Assembly (NCBI GenBank): GCA_025024175.1
Contig: QCXZ01000064.1
Location: 37,903,325-37,967,324 of the forward strand
DNA: 64,000 bases
From: Rhyzopertha dominica
Taxonomy: Eukaryota; Arthropoda; Insecta; Coleoptera; Bostrichidae
Direction of reading: 5' to 3'
Shown here: positions 1 through 12,907 of the stretch, in pieces
Numbering within the stretch: position 1 is the first letter of the stretch
Layout: every line of letters starts with the position of its first letter
Notes under the pieces: model-generated
What the model saw: the letters and a program-made list of their open reading frames with translations, nothing else
What the model was told of the DNA's origin: nothing
The model's database searches: none
Made by a program: the position numbers and the translations under genes

Positions 1-1
1 G

Positions 2-2347
<2,346 letters not shown>

Positions 2348-2464
2348 GCACATACAGATTTACTATTTAACATAATAGATTATTCACTTTTAGTGTTATT
2401 ATGAAATAGTTTAATGGGAGCTTCTTCACAGACTTGTGTTGTATTTTAGTATGTATTATTCTTC

Positions 2465-2470
2465 AATAAA
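2465..2470 (+). terminator. Poly(A) signal of the RPB1 gene
   Basis: AATAAA 118 bp after the stop codon, followed by T/GT-rich sequence. It is the first canonical signal downstream of the gene. Confidence 0.7.
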
Positions 2471-2479
2471 ATGTTTTTA

Positions 2480-4133
2480 ATTGGTTTTGTGCAGACTTTT
2501 AATACTCTTTTGACCAATAGCAGTCATGTCTCTGTTTTAAATCTGAACTTTTTTTGTGGTATAGTGTTGTATAATGTGCACTGTGTTCTAAAAATTTTAA
2601 ATGTGATTATTCGAAATATAATTAACCTGTATGTACAGTCAGCAAAAGCCTTTTTGCAACGAGTAGTTGTTACCGACATGTTATTTTACTTCAGTTCTCC
2701 TTATTGCTAGAAGGTGCTGTAGCAGATTTTTGCTTCAAATGCCTAGAGAGGTGGATGATGGCCACCCGCTTTTCACCCCATCCATAAGTTATTAAAATAT
2801 GTTGGTGATTAAAGAGGCCATAAATTACTAAAATACACTGCAATAAGATAAACAGCCCCCAGTAAGAGCAGGGGAGTTTGAGGAAGTGTTACAGCAATTT
2901 CTTACCTGCCAAAGAAATGCCATCGTGGTTTTCTTCAATGCAATTTACATTTACTGTTTGATCCACCTAACATAGGCGCTCATTACCGCATAGCTTCAAA
3001 GTTGCTTCTTCTAAAAATTTGTCCACATTTTTTGTGAACAGAAATATTACGCTAGATATAATTACAAGTTAATAAGTATTATGCTGCTGCGAGCAAAAAT
3101 GGCTTCCTCAAAGATATAGGCTACATTAGTTTTGAATATGAAGTGCTTTCGTTAAACATTGCAGTATATTTGAAAACACTTCAAATTCAAATTTTTAGGT
3201 GTATAATTCTATATGGTAATACAACTTCCGCAGCCAAAAATGTTTACAGTACGAAGAACAACGCCAATTATGTTGTAGCACATTATTGGACTATTAATCA
3301 AATTTAAAATAAAATTAAATTTTGAAAATATTTTTTTTGTTGCGGAACTTTTTAAATTAAAATGCACTTCTTTTTGTGGAATAAAATGCTGTATCATTTA
3401 GTTTAAGAAATTGTCCTACAATGACAAAAATTTATATTTGAATATTTCTAATTCGAATTTTAAAACTATCGAAGGAAAATGAAAATTAACAGTCTGCCTC
3501 AATAGTTATCGACAGAATATAATGCAGATTGAAAAATGTTACTAGCTTATTCATCTCAAATCAATTATTCAAGAAATGTTCCACTTTCTGCAGTAAAAAA
3601 ATTAAACTACATCAACAACAGTCGATTGACAATAACAAATAAATGAGTGTGTGGGTGAAGTGCTGTCTTGCCCGTTTCGAAAGCAGGCGCTTATTTTTTC
3701 TGTCATTTCAACAGATGCATCTTAATATTGTAATAACTACCACCTGGGTAATTACTAAATTTATATTCATTCAGATTCAAACATCCGCTCAACTGAAACA
3801 CGTTTATTCGAATGGTCACAAATTCTGTTCAAAAAGAATTGCCGATAAAACGATACAAAAACTTGACACTGAAAATGAAGTAAACAGATAGATACTCATG
3901 GATAGATGACCAAATATACATTTAATTATCACAAATATCAATTTTTTAACGTATGCTTTATTTTTCTCTTTGANCGTTTACTGTACTACCTGTATAATTT
4001 GTACTTTATCNGCCTTTTCAATTTCTCAATTAAAAGTTTGAAAAAAAGATGTAATGGTGCATCGCAGAATGGTTTATATTTAACTAATAATGTAAAGATT
4101 CTTGGAGAAATTAGGAGCGTAAANAAAATAACC
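2480..4133. other. Intergenic sequence, nothing recognised
   Basis: AT-rich sequence between the end of RPB1 and the provirus. Short ORFs here show no composition or motif typical of coding sequence. Three N bases lie near its end. I see no RNA gene or repeat that I can name. Confidence 0.5.
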
Positions 4134-4137
4134 TGAA

Positions 4138-4346
4138 AGTTACAGGTTTTCACTTAGAAAAACTGTTTTTAAAAAATGTTTACTTTATTTGAGAATGATG
4201 ACAACGATCTGTGCGATACAAACGGTTACATCAGACTAACTTTTAATTCTAACATTATGCAGCATCTGTAATATGATAGCAGAGGTACGTGAGATAAGCA
4301 TGAGAACGTAATAACAACAGGTTCCCGTAAAAGCAATGACATAACT
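4138..4346 (-). repeat. 3' LTR of the provirus (209 bp)
   Basis: On the minus strand it begins AGTTATGTCATTGC directly after a polypurine tract (AAGGGAGGAG, about 4344-4355) and ends CCTGTAACT at 4138. An AATAAA for polyadenylation lies about 50 bp before the U5 end. The U5 terminus is the same sequence found next to the primer binding site at 11058. Confidence 0.85.
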
Positions 4347-4367
4347 CCTCCCTTACCAAATTCAACT

Positions 4368-6043
4368 TTAAGGGGTGTTACCTGAAAGTTGAACAGATGG
4401 TAATACAATTTTAGAGTTTTTTGGGTCCATTTTTGGATTTACAATTTTTCGTTTCACAAAATATAGGCCAATCAATACTGAAATGATTAAACATATTAAA
4501 ATGTAGATGACGTACGTGTGGACGCTATCACCGGCGTGATTGGAAAGCGTTAAACGGTTTTGACGAACCCGAACTTTAAGTTCACTTAGGTCGTCCAAAC
4601 ACAATTCTTTTAGCACCAATTCAGGAGCTTTTTCGNACACTGACACNGACACTGGGGTGTTGAACTGTAGATTGTAGATCGTTGGGATGGTGTCATCGAT
4701 GATCTCTTGATCAGCCATAATTTCGGTGGTCCCGAATACGAAGGAGCATCCAATTGGTACTTCGAGCAGCGAAGTTCCGGAGACTTCCAGGAATTCGTTT
4801 TGGGCATCGCAGCGGAGCTGAACTCTAGTGCTCGTGGGTGACACAATAATCCATTGATTCGTGTTGTGAATATTTTGGAGTTGTTCGTTCTGTAGTCCAA
4901 AAGTTTCATATTCGCAATTTTTGGTTGACTGCTTAATTATGATATCAGTTTCACAGCAGTTTCTTGTAGCTAGCTCTAACAGCGGCGATTGACGGCAAAA
5001 GAACTGTTTATTTGCGAGTTCTTTGCATTCTTCAGTTTCCCGTGCATAGTAAAGCTTTGAAATTAATATATTTTCTGAGCGTGGAACTATGGTTTGGAAA
5101 ACCTCGTCAGATGATTTAATTGGTATTGAATATAAGTGATACAAATCGAAATCATAAGGATAACTAATTGGTATTTCCAAAATATAGACTAATCTATTTT
5201 GGCTCATGTATGATTTTACAACAATTATTTGTTCATAAATTTTTAGGTTGTCATAAGTAGTTTCGAATGGTAGTTTTCCTTGTAATTTAGTGTATAAGTG
5301 ATTGAGTGATTTATATAGATCAGAAGCTTTAATAATACTTGGATGTAATGTTTTTAATTTAGCGAAAGTTATAGAATTTTCGATATCTTGCAAAGTGTTG
5401 TACACGAGATTGTATAGTTCACAAATTTGTATAATAGTATCTGAAAAGAAATAATAATGATCGCTGCTAGCTGCTTTTTGTACAATTTGCTGAATAAGTT
5501 GGATTTTTGAGTCCAGAAGTTTTTCATTATGAGAGATATCGTTCACGGTCTTATTAAATTTGTCGATAATTTCGAGTGATAACGAATTTTGAACATTTAG
5601 CCTTTCTACGATACTGTGTTGATTTTTCTGTAATTCCGAAATTAGTGTGTCGTATTTCTGACCATCCCTTGCATCCAGGTTTCCAGTTATTGTTTTGAAA
5701 ATACTTCCTAAAGCGTTTATTAATCCTCTTTTGACACGAGATGGGTGTCCTAGTATTTCAGTGAGATTAGTTTCCACCATTGATTTTGTTGCATTTGTTA
5801 TTATAATTAAATTACTTAGTTCAAGCTTATATTTAGGATTTTTGTCCACGGATGATATTAAATTTAAATACTTATCGTTTAATTTAGAGATTTCAGCAAT
5901 TAACGGATAACGGATAATAATGTATCAAGCGGTGAGAGTATTCCTGTATTTTGGCCGTTCCTAATTTTACTGGAAGGAGTCCAGGGTTGTTTTGTAAGCT
6001 CTTGACTGTGATTTGTGCGTGCGAAGCATGAAGCAAAGCTAAC
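4368..6043 (-). pseudogene. env: env gene, F-type fusion glycoprotein, frameshifted
   Basis: Membrane fusion glycoprotein of the errantivirus type, related to baculovirus F proteins. The 493-codon downstream frame (4368-5849) shows a furin-type basic cleavage motif (RVKR) followed by a glycine- and hydrophobic-rich fusion peptide, a long helical region, a cysteine cluster, and a C-terminal membrane anchor followed by basic residues. The N-terminal part lies in another frame down to 5893. The two frames are separated by a perfect tandem duplication of AACGGAT (5902-5908 and 5909-5915), which shifts the frame by one and leads to a stop. Two N bases (4636, 4647) add unknown residues. A splice acceptor (TTTCAG, ending at 6044) opens the env exon. 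The copy cannot make a full-length protein as it stands. Confidence 0.85.
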
Positions 6044-6061
6044 CTGAAACAATCATTCAGT

Positions 6062-9000
6062 TTATTTTGAAGATCGTTTCTTTTTAAACGGTCTGCGTAT
6101 ATTACTAAAGTGTATTTTAGCGCGAGGAGTAAAAGCTGTCTTACGATTAGGGTTAACTGCTTGTAAAACAGTTGGTTCTTGGAATTTGTTTCCAGTTTTA
6201 TTTCTTGCATATGATTTTTCGTAGATTGGTTGTTCTGGGTCTAGCGTAACTGTTTCTCTAGTTTCGTTACGTTTACCTATCACGTTAGATTTGGTGTCTA
6301 TCAATTTTTTATTAATTTCCTTATAAATAGCTTTGGTAGCATCTCTATGATCTTGGACGTAAATACTCATGAGTGTTTTGTTAATGTCTACATCTAAAGG
6401 TGTTTCTGTGGTGATATGACCATTAATGATATCGATCGGTTTCAAATTGGTAGCGGAGTGTACTGAATTATTATATCCGATTATGGCATATTTCATTTTT
6501 GTTCGAATACTATCTTTGTGGGTCTCGGATGCATTTATTATACGGATGTGTTCTAGTAAAGTACTGTGTAACCTTTCAATTTGTCCATTAGAGTCAGGAT
6601 TATGTGGCGTGGTGAAATGTATTTTAATTTTGTGCAGTTCCAACAGTTCTTGAATTACAACATTTTTGAATTCCTTTCCGTTATCTACAATTATGAGTTT
6701 TGGTATACCATGATGAGAAAAGAAGTCTATTAATGAATCTGTAATATCCACGGGATTTAGGGAACTGATGTAGTATGCTTGAGCATATTTTGAAAATGCG
6801 TCAATTATTGTTAGAAATTTAGTTTTTTCGACCTGAAATGTATCGATGTGTATAATTTCTAATGGCTTGCTAGCTGTTGGTGTAATATTTAGTTCTGGTT
6901 TTAGTGGATTTCTTTCATACTTAGCGTGTTGGCATATTTCACAGTGATTGATATAATTTTGAATAGTATCTTTCATATTCGGCCAGAAATATACATTTTT
7001 GAGTTTTATGTACATTTCTTCGGTCCCTCGATGATTGGTTTTGCCTAAATGGTAATTTTCGATAATTTGTTCGATTTCATCTTTATCTTGAACATCTATT
7101 AATTTTGTTCTGGTAAGCCTTAAATTATAAGACGGCCATTTAAAGTTTTTCCTGATGATTTCACAAATTTTCTCGTAATAATTTTGTTTTTCTAAATAAA
7201 TATAATATGCTGGTTTCGGTACCATGTATTCCTTTACAAACGTTACTAAATCACGTTCTAAATTTTGAGTTGACAGCTGGACGGTGATTCGTTGTCTTTG
7301 ATCATGGAATTTTTCGATTTTTGGTTTAGCAGGTGAATGCGCCACGAACTGCATAACTATCTGATTTTTCGCTACATTTAATGGGGAATCTGTAATAGGA
7401 ATTTGGACAATTGGTTCTTCATTATCGTTTGAATGTTGTGTTACAGACGGGAGATCGTTAGCAAGATCTGATTTGTCTACGTTTGCTATTAATGAAAGTG
7501 TTGATTTTGATGTACCAGGATTGTTCATTAACTCTTCGTTAAATTTTTGGATATATTCGAAAATTGTGTTTGTTTCGTTGACGTTAATTTCGACTCTAGA
7601 AAGGGCGTCAGCATTGGAGTTTAATTTTCCTTTTTTATAGTGAATCACATAGTCATATTCTTCCAATTTAAGTCTCCATCTAATTAATTTGGAATTTGGT
7701 TCTTTTAGTGACATAAGCCATTGGAGAGGCTTGTGGTCTGTAATTATGTTAAAGCGTCTTCCAAAAATATAGGGTCTGAAATATTTAACGGCATATACGA
7801 TTGCAAGAAGTTCTTTCTCAATTGTAGAATAATTTTGTTCACTTTCGTTTAAAGTGCGTGACGCGTACGCAATTGGCAAATCTTGACCTATTGGTCCTTG
7901 TGACAATACGGCTCCAATCGCTACATTGCTGGCATCGGTGGTGAGATTGAATGGTTTTGAATAGTCTGGATATTGAAGTATTGGTTCGTTGATAAGAAGA
8001 TTTTTACATCGATTGAAACATTGAATGAATTCGTCGTCATGTATGATTTCTGCTCCCTTTTTAAGGCATTTAGTCAGTGGTTTGGTGATGTGGGCAAAAT
8101 TGTCAATGAATTTTCGGTAGTAGCCTAAAAGTCCGAGGAAAGCTTTAATTTGTTTTGTGGTTTTTGGAATTGGAAATTGTTTGATTGCTTTCACTTTATC
8201 CGGGTTCGGTTTAATTCCATCTGGCGTTATAATATGGCCAAGAAAAGCAACTTCTCGTCTAAGAAATTCAGATTTGTTTAATTCAATTTTGAATTTGGTG
8301 TCGCGGAGTCTTTGGAAAACTGTTCTCAAATTATTGATATGCTCTTGTAAAGATACGCTAAAAATAATTATGTCATCAAGATAGACAAGGCATTTTTCAT
8401 TTTGGATTCCTCTCGGAACGTTATCCATAACCCTTTGGAAGGTTGCCGGCGCGTTCTTGAGGCCAAAGGGCATGCGCAAAAATTCATAAAGGCCAAATTC
8501 TGTCGAAAATGCGGTTTTTGGTATATCATTTTTATTCATCTCTATTTGATGGAAACCACTAGCAAGATCAAGCGTAGTAAAATATTGACAACGGCCTAGT
8601 TTATCAAGGAGATCATTGATATTCGGGAGAGGATATTTATCATCGATAGTCTTTTCGTTTAGGCGTCGATAATCAATGACGACTCTCCATTTTTGTTTAC
8701 CTGTAGCGTCAAGCTTCTTTGGAACTACCCATATGGGTGAGGACCAAGGCGAATGACTGGGTTGAATCAAATTTTGATCAAGCATTTTATTTATCTGTTT
8801 ATGTACCTCTTCTTTATGAATCTGGGGGTACCGGTAAGTTTTAGAATAGACAGGAATTTCGTCAGAAGTACGTATGAAATGTTTTATTTGATTTGTAAAC
8901 GTTAACGGGTCGGATTCATTATAAAAAATATCGGCATATTCCGTGCAAATATCTATTATTACTGTCCTTTCTTCCTCGTTAAGGTGGTTAAGACGTAATT

Positions 9001-9628
9001 TGGATAAATCTAAATTTGGTTTTTTGTTAAAAAGTTTGACATTTAAGTTATTAAAGTTGGATTCCTGATATATAAATTTTTCGACTGGTAAAGGTTCTGA
9101 AAAGTCTAGAGAAATTTCCTTTTCGTCTTTATTTAAAACTGTTGTCAAAGCGTAGCCATTTTTGGCGATCGTGATACATTCTGGAATTTCACAACTGTGC
9201 AATTTTGTATGGGGAATTATAATTTCGCCATTCTGGATAGAAGTCCTCACTTTGATAACTTTTTCAACTCTAGGTTCAATTGTAACGGAATTAATTTGGT
9301 TTTTTATTATCTGGTACTGTAGTTTAATTTTTGCGTTGGGCGTTATTAAGTAACCGGTTTCGAAATCTAATTTTGCTTTTAAGATTTTGAGATTATCTAG
9401 TCCGATTAATCCTCTGAAAATATTATGAAATTTAAAAAGGTGAAATTTCATGTGTGAATTAGGAAGATTAAAGATTTTTGACATGGGCATCCATGCACCA
9501 TATTTATGCGCTGATTCTGAAAATACGCTCGTAATTATAAATGGATCATAATGAATGGTCTGCGGAAATAGTTGATGAGCTACTTCCGGGTCTATAAAAG
9601 ATTTTGTGGCTCCAGTATCTACAAGCAA
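6062..9628 (-). CDS. pol: Errantivirus pol: protease, RT, RNase H, integrase
   Basis: Uninterrupted frame of about 1188 codons. In order: aspartic protease (LVDTGATKSF, near the start), reverse transcriptase (FLRMPFGLKNAP, then YLDDIIIF at about 8370-8390), RNase H (TTDASNVAIGAVLSQ), then integrase with an HHCC zinc site (CEICQHAKYERN) and a D,D-35-E core (HIDTF, VDNGKEF, NSNGQIER-like). The frame stays open upstream of 9628 to about 9733 and overlaps the end of gag; the first in-frame residue counted at 9628 is a TTG, so translation probably starts by -1 frameshifting from gag and not at a start codon. Its end overlaps the start of the env region. All catalytic motifs look intact. Confidence 0.93.
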   Translation of the reverse strand: MLVDTGATKSFIDPEVAHQLFPQTIHYDPFIITSVFSESAHKYGAWMPMSKIFNLPNSHMKFHLFKFHNIFRGLIGLDNLKILKAKLDFETGYLITPNAKIKLQYQIIKNQINSVTIEPRVEKVIKVRTSIQNGEIIIPHTKLHSCEIPECITIAKNGYALTTVLNKDEKEISLDFSEPLPVEKFIYQESNFNNLNVKLFNKKPNLDLSKLRLNHLNEEERTVIIDICTEYADIFYNESDPLTFTNQIKHFIRTSDEIPVYSKTYRYPQIHKEEVHKQINKMLDQNLIQPSHSPWSSPIWVVPKKLDATGKQKWRVVIDYRRLNEKTIDDKYPLPNINDLLDKLGRCQYFTTLDLASGFHQIEMNKNDIPKTAFSTEFGLYEFLRMPFGLKNAPATFQRVMDNVPRGIQNEKCLVYLDDIIIFSVSLQEHINNLRTVFQRLRDTKFKIELNKSEFLRREVAFLGHIITPDGIKPNPDKVKAIKQFPIPKTTKQIKAFLGLLGYYRKFIDNFAHITKPLTKCLKKGAEIIHDDEFIQCFNRCKNLLINEPILQYPDYSKPFNLTTDASNVAIGAVLSQGPIGQDLPIAYASRTLNESEQNYSTIEKELLAIVYAVKYFRPYIFGRRFNIITDHKPLQWLMSLKEPNSKLIRWRLKLEEYDYVIHYKKGKLNSNADALSRVEINVNETNTIFEYIQKFNEELMNNPGTSKSTLSLIANVDKSDLANDLPSVTQHSNDNEEPIVQIPITDSPLNVAKNQIVMQFVAHSPAKPKIEKFHDQRQRITVQLSTQNLERDLVTFVKEYMVPKPAYYIYLEKQNYYEKICEIIRKNFKWPSYNLRLTRTKLIDVQDKDEIEQIIENYHLGKTNHRGTEEMYIKLKNVYFWPNMKDTIQNYINHCEICQHAKYERNPLKPELNITPTASKPLEIIHIDTFQVEKTKFLTIIDAFSKYAQAYYISSLNPVDITDSLIDFFSHHGIPKLIIVDNGKEFKNVVIQELLELHKIKIHFTTPHNPDSNGQIERLHSTLLEHIRIINASETHKDSIRTKMKYAIIGYNNSVHSATNLKPIDIINGHITTETPLDVDINKTLMSIYVQDHRDATKAIYKEINKKLIDTKSNVIGKRNETRETVTLDPEQPIYEKSYARNKTGNKFQEPTVLQAVNPNRKTAFTPRAKIHFSNIRRPFKKKRSSK

Positions 9629-9699
9629 CTTAAGATTATATTCCGGTATTACTATGTATGGTAACTTACTTAAATTATCGTCATTAAAATTAATTGAAA

Positions 9700-10827
9700 T
9701 TACGTTGTCTCGGTTGGAATGTTGGCTTCGTAAAAATTTTCGTTTTGTATGAGATTTTCTTCATCAAAGGTTTCTAAATTTTTCGGATTTATTGCTTCGT
9801 CATGAAAATATTGATTATTTGATGAACTAATCGGCGGACACACATCAGGTTCGTCTTGAATAGTTTCTGCATTGAATAATTCTTCTGACATAAAGTTTTG
9901 GTTATTTTGAGCTGTACGAGGTGCAAATGTACGGCCTGTACTAACACTCATTGGGGTTGGTTTGTAATCTGGTCTATAATTTGGATTTGGCCTGAAAACA
10001 TTTTTGTTTTGAGGTTGAGGCGGTTTTTTGAACACTTGAAAGTTCGTTGGATAATTCCTTTGAACTGGTCGTGTTTCGTACTTAATAGGTTGCGAAGGAA
10101 ATGAACTTCTGTTGTTACCTATCGGTACTGATGGATTAAAATTTTTAGGCGAAACATCCTTTTGGCAATAACGGATGTTATTTTCTTCATTGATATATTG
10201 TAAAGCAATTTGTAGAGTACCTGGACGCATAGCGCGGACAGAACTACCTAGCGGCTCTTTTAATCCTGCCAAGAAAGTTTTCAGTGTTAAATTATTGTAC
10301 AAAATTCGTTTCGTTTCCTTGCTCGTTGGCAGTGTTTCATGTGAATCTACATACGAACACAAGAGATTCAAAAGATGTATACATTTTTCGTAATATTGAA
10401 GTGGTGTCAAATTATTTTGTTTTGTGAGAACGAGATCTCTGATAAGGCAAACTTCGTCTCTTTGATCCGAGAAATTTCTGCTTAGTGCTAATTTTAGATC
10501 TTCCCAAGTCGTACATGTTTGGGTGTTCACGGCAATTTTTGCATTTCCTACTAGTTTATTCTGTATCGATCTGAATATATAAGTATTTAAGAAATTGTTT
10601 GGATTTTGTCTGTCACAAAATGTATTTACAATCGAGTCAGCACTCGCGATGAACTCATTTAGTTCGCTTGGATTTCCCGAGAATGTGGGAACACAATTAA
10701 GATATTCTGTTTTAAATTCCATAACTGATTCTAAGCTTATAGAATTTGAATTATTAGCGGTTTGAATGGAATCTTCGTTTTCGCCTTGTAACGATAGATT
10801 TTCCAATAATTGTTCCAGTTCAGTCAT
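9700..10827 (-). CDS. gag: Errantivirus gag
   Basis: 375-codon ORF beginning 26 bp after the leader splice donor. The N-terminal two thirds resemble a retrotransposon capsid: acidic start, then a helical region with WEDLKLALSRNF and a conserved block around LAGLKEPLG. The C-terminal part is rich in N, P, Q and basic residues (PQPQNKN, RPNPNYRPDYKP) and has no CCHC zinc knuckle, as is usual in this group, where a basic tail takes the RNA-binding role. The stop lies at 9700-9702; pol continues in the -1 frame. Intact. Confidence 0.88.
   Translation of the reverse strand: MTELEQLLENLSLQGENEDSIQTANNSNSISLESVMEFKTEYLNCVPTFSGNPSELNEFIASADSIVNTFCDRQNPNNFLNTYIFRSIQNKLVGNAKIAVNTQTCTTWEDLKLALSRNFSDQRDEVCLIRDLVLTKQNNLTPLQYYEKCIHLLNLLCSYVDSHETLPTSKETKRILYNNLTLKTFLAGLKEPLGSSVRAMRPGTLQIALQYINEENNIRYCQKDVSPKNFNPSVPIGNNRSSFPSQPIKYETRPVQRNYPTNFQVFKKPPQPQNKNVFRPNPNYRPDYKPTPMSVSTGRTFAPRTAQNNQNFMSEELFNAETIQDEPDVCPPISSSNNQYFHDEAINPKNLETFDEENLIQNENFYEANIPTETT
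9733..9739 (-). promoter_or_regulatory. Candidate -1 ribosomal frameshift heptamer (gag-pol)
   Basis: The minus strand reads A AAT TTT in the gag phase, a canonical X XXY YYZ slippery heptamer, 31 bp before the gag stop codon. A slip here enters the pol frame, which is open from this point through the protease. Frame arithmetic (gag codons at positions divisible by 3, pol codons at remainder 1) agrees with -1. I did not establish a downstream pseudoknot. Confidence 0.55.
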
Positions 10828-10846
10828 ATAATAAAATCAAAACTGT

Positions 10847-10887
10847 ACTTACAAGCACGCGAAGACAGAAGCTTGGTGCAATCCCAT
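10847..10887 (-). promoter_or_regulatory. Leader ATG and env splice donor
   Basis: In the minus-strand leader an ATG (10887-10885) opens a short frame that runs to a consensus splice donor GTAAGT (10852-10847), just upstream of the gag start. Eleven codons plus two bases precede the donor. The phase matches the acceptor at 6044, so the spliced message would start env with a hydrophobic N-terminal segment ending in small residues, as expected for a signal peptide. The env initiation codon thus appears to lie upstream of gag, supplied by splicing. Confidence 0.65.
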
Positions 10888-11040
10888 TAGGTTTCCAGGA
10901 GGATGATCGCAGCTATCCTCGGTGGATTGTACTCGCTGATTCCTCTGGTTGTTGACCTTTGGAAATTTTTCGTTACGGCGGATATCTTCAGTAAACCGTT
11001 AAAACGGACGGCACTGCGCGATGCAAAACCCCGAAAAGAT

Positions 11041-11058
11041 ATCCTACTGACTGCGCCA
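11041..11058 (-). other. Primer binding site of the provirus
   Basis: The minus strand reads TGGCGCAGTCAGTAGGAT immediately after the terminal GTAACT. TGGCGCAGTC next to the LTR is the tRNA-Ser type primer site of the 17.6/297 group of insect elements (from memory of the family). It fixes the U5 boundary at 11058. Confidence 0.7.
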
Positions 11059-11124
11059 GTTACAGGTTTTCACTTAGAAAAACTGTTTTTAAAAAACAGT
11101 TTTTCTAAATGAAAACCTGTAACT
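11058..11124. repeat. 67-bp palindrome in place of the 5' LTR
   Basis: Two 28-bp arms (11058-11085 and 11097-11124) are inverted copies with one mismatch (TTCACTT versus AAATGAA), flanking an AT-only centre. The left arm is the last U5 bases of the element; the right arm is the same sequence inverted. It ends GTAACT followed by TGAA. No U3 sequence is present on this side. Confidence 0.9.
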
Positions 11125-11128
11125 TGAA

Positions 11129-12880
11129 CGAAATTCTTTTGTTGCATGTAATGATGGAGCAATAACGACTAAATAAATAATCTAGTATTGAATGTAACAA
11201 AAAATATTAATATTTTTATACTTTTTAAGTATTTTTAATGCTCATTACTTCTAATTAAAAACGACTTGTCCGCTTGTCCAACATAAAATTACCTGAATGA
11301 CTCAAAACTAATTTTATTTTTATTATGGATGAAACGATAAAACACTATACAACCATGACAGGAGAATAATTTAGATAAACTAATATTAAATTTTTCAAGA
11401 AAATTGTTAACTTTAGCAAGTTTATTTGGATCAGTATTCATTTCTGAATAAGGCTCGTAAAGCTAGAAAATCTCTAGATATTTATGGAAGTGAAAACAGC
11501 TTCTTAAGATATACTTTAACGAAGCTTAACTTGAACAGGACTTATCATCCGTTTATGCTAAAAAACAAAGGTAAAGCTTCATTACAAGAAGCTTAACTTA
11601 GTTTTCGTACATAGACTAAGTTATGTCAAGAGACTTTGTATAAATTATATCAAAGAGTTATAACCTGAATTATGTAACTAAGTGAAAACTCGAATGAAAA
11701 AATAGCTATATGCTATTCTATTCTGCCTAAAAGTTTTTGGTCTACAGTAATGGTTAAACAATTTTACCTATTTTCGGATGCAAAGGAAAAGCGTGGTCTA
11801 AGTTGCACGGATTTTAATTACGTTCATGTAGGTAAGGAAAATTTAGATGGAAATGCCATTAACAGGCGTAATCATTAAATATCATGCGTATAACACCTCG
11901 TTACTATTTTTTTCACATATAATCTTGCCTTTGATAGAATTGTCACCAACATTTTCCCTTATCATTAAAATAATATATTTATAAACACAGAATTACGAGT
12001 ATGACACTGTATCTTCTGTGTTGGTTGACTTATTCTCAAGAATACATCAATCAATGTTTCCGGTTATTATTTACTTACTCAAATTTCGCTAATATGAAGT
12101 AAAATTTACCTTGCGATGCAGTAATACTTAGGCTCTAGTGCAACGAATAGTATCCAGAAATGTATCCGCTAAAAAGAAAAGCAATAAATTCTAATTGCAA
12201 ATCTAATTGCTCATAAAATTTGCGACAGGTGGGCCACACAAATATCGGACAGCTCTTCGCTCTTGAGGGTCTCAACGTAATAACATGTCTGCGGCAGTGC
12301 CCCCTAACGACAGAGATTTTATTTTAAGGAAAAGAGTCGGTAAGGCCCTAACTGTAATTTGCTCGTTCCATTTCTACTTGGGACAGCAGTACACAGTATT
12401 CCTTTTCAAAATATACTTCATTTTGTAATATTTTTGCACACCCCAAAACGTATTTTTTATACTTCTGAAATGATAAGTCCTAGTGTTTTGTTTTTGTGGA
12501 GAAACACCTTTTGTAGTATTATTTGAGAACAAAATATATGTGTATATCAGTCTCAGACTACTTACTGTATATAAATGGTAATATTGACAAACTGGAGAGC
12601 TACCAGTACACACAAACATTTATAATGTTATACATAAACTAACTTCTAGGTTTGAGGGAGCAATATGCGTGCAAAGAAACTTAAACACAAAATAAAATAT
12701 TTAATTACAGTTCCAAATGTACATACCACACAGCAAATATTGTCTTGGTGTTGGAGTTACTGATAAAAATTTTAATATGTGTTGATTTTACCTGAGAAAT
12801 AACATCAAATAATTCAATTTAAAGATTTTAATTATTTGTGTCCGAGATACCTCTCTATTAGTGGGAAGTCTTTTCTGACA
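11129..12880. other. Noncoding intergenic sequence
   Basis: AT-rich, with no ORF carrying recognisable motifs, no RNA gene and no repeat that I can assign. A more GC-rich patch near 12230-12320 shows no coding signature. Confidence 0.4.
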
Positions 12881-12907
12881 TGTTATTCTTCAATAAATTT
12901 CAATTAA

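Larger units (their letters stand above)
4138..11124 (-). mobile_element. Errantivirus-like Ty3/gypsy provirus with gag, pol and broken env
   Basis: Read on the minus strand the order is palindromic 5' end, primer binding site, leader with splice donor, gag, pol, env, polypurine tract, 3' LTR. Termini are AGTTA...TAACT, as in the insect gypsy/17.6/ZAM group. Both flanks read TGAA (4134-4137 and 11125-11128), a candidate 4-bp target duplication. gag, pol and env use three frames. gag and pol are open over their full length; env is interrupted by a 7-bp tandem duplication and carries two N bases. The 5' LTR is not a normal copy: only the last U5 bases remain, joined to their own inverted copy. 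With no 5' U3 promoter the copy is probably not transcribed from its own LTR. Confidence 0.93.

Noticed and set aside
12374..12619. 81-codon minus-strand ORF
   Set aside because: Low-complexity composition, no motif and no supporting signals.
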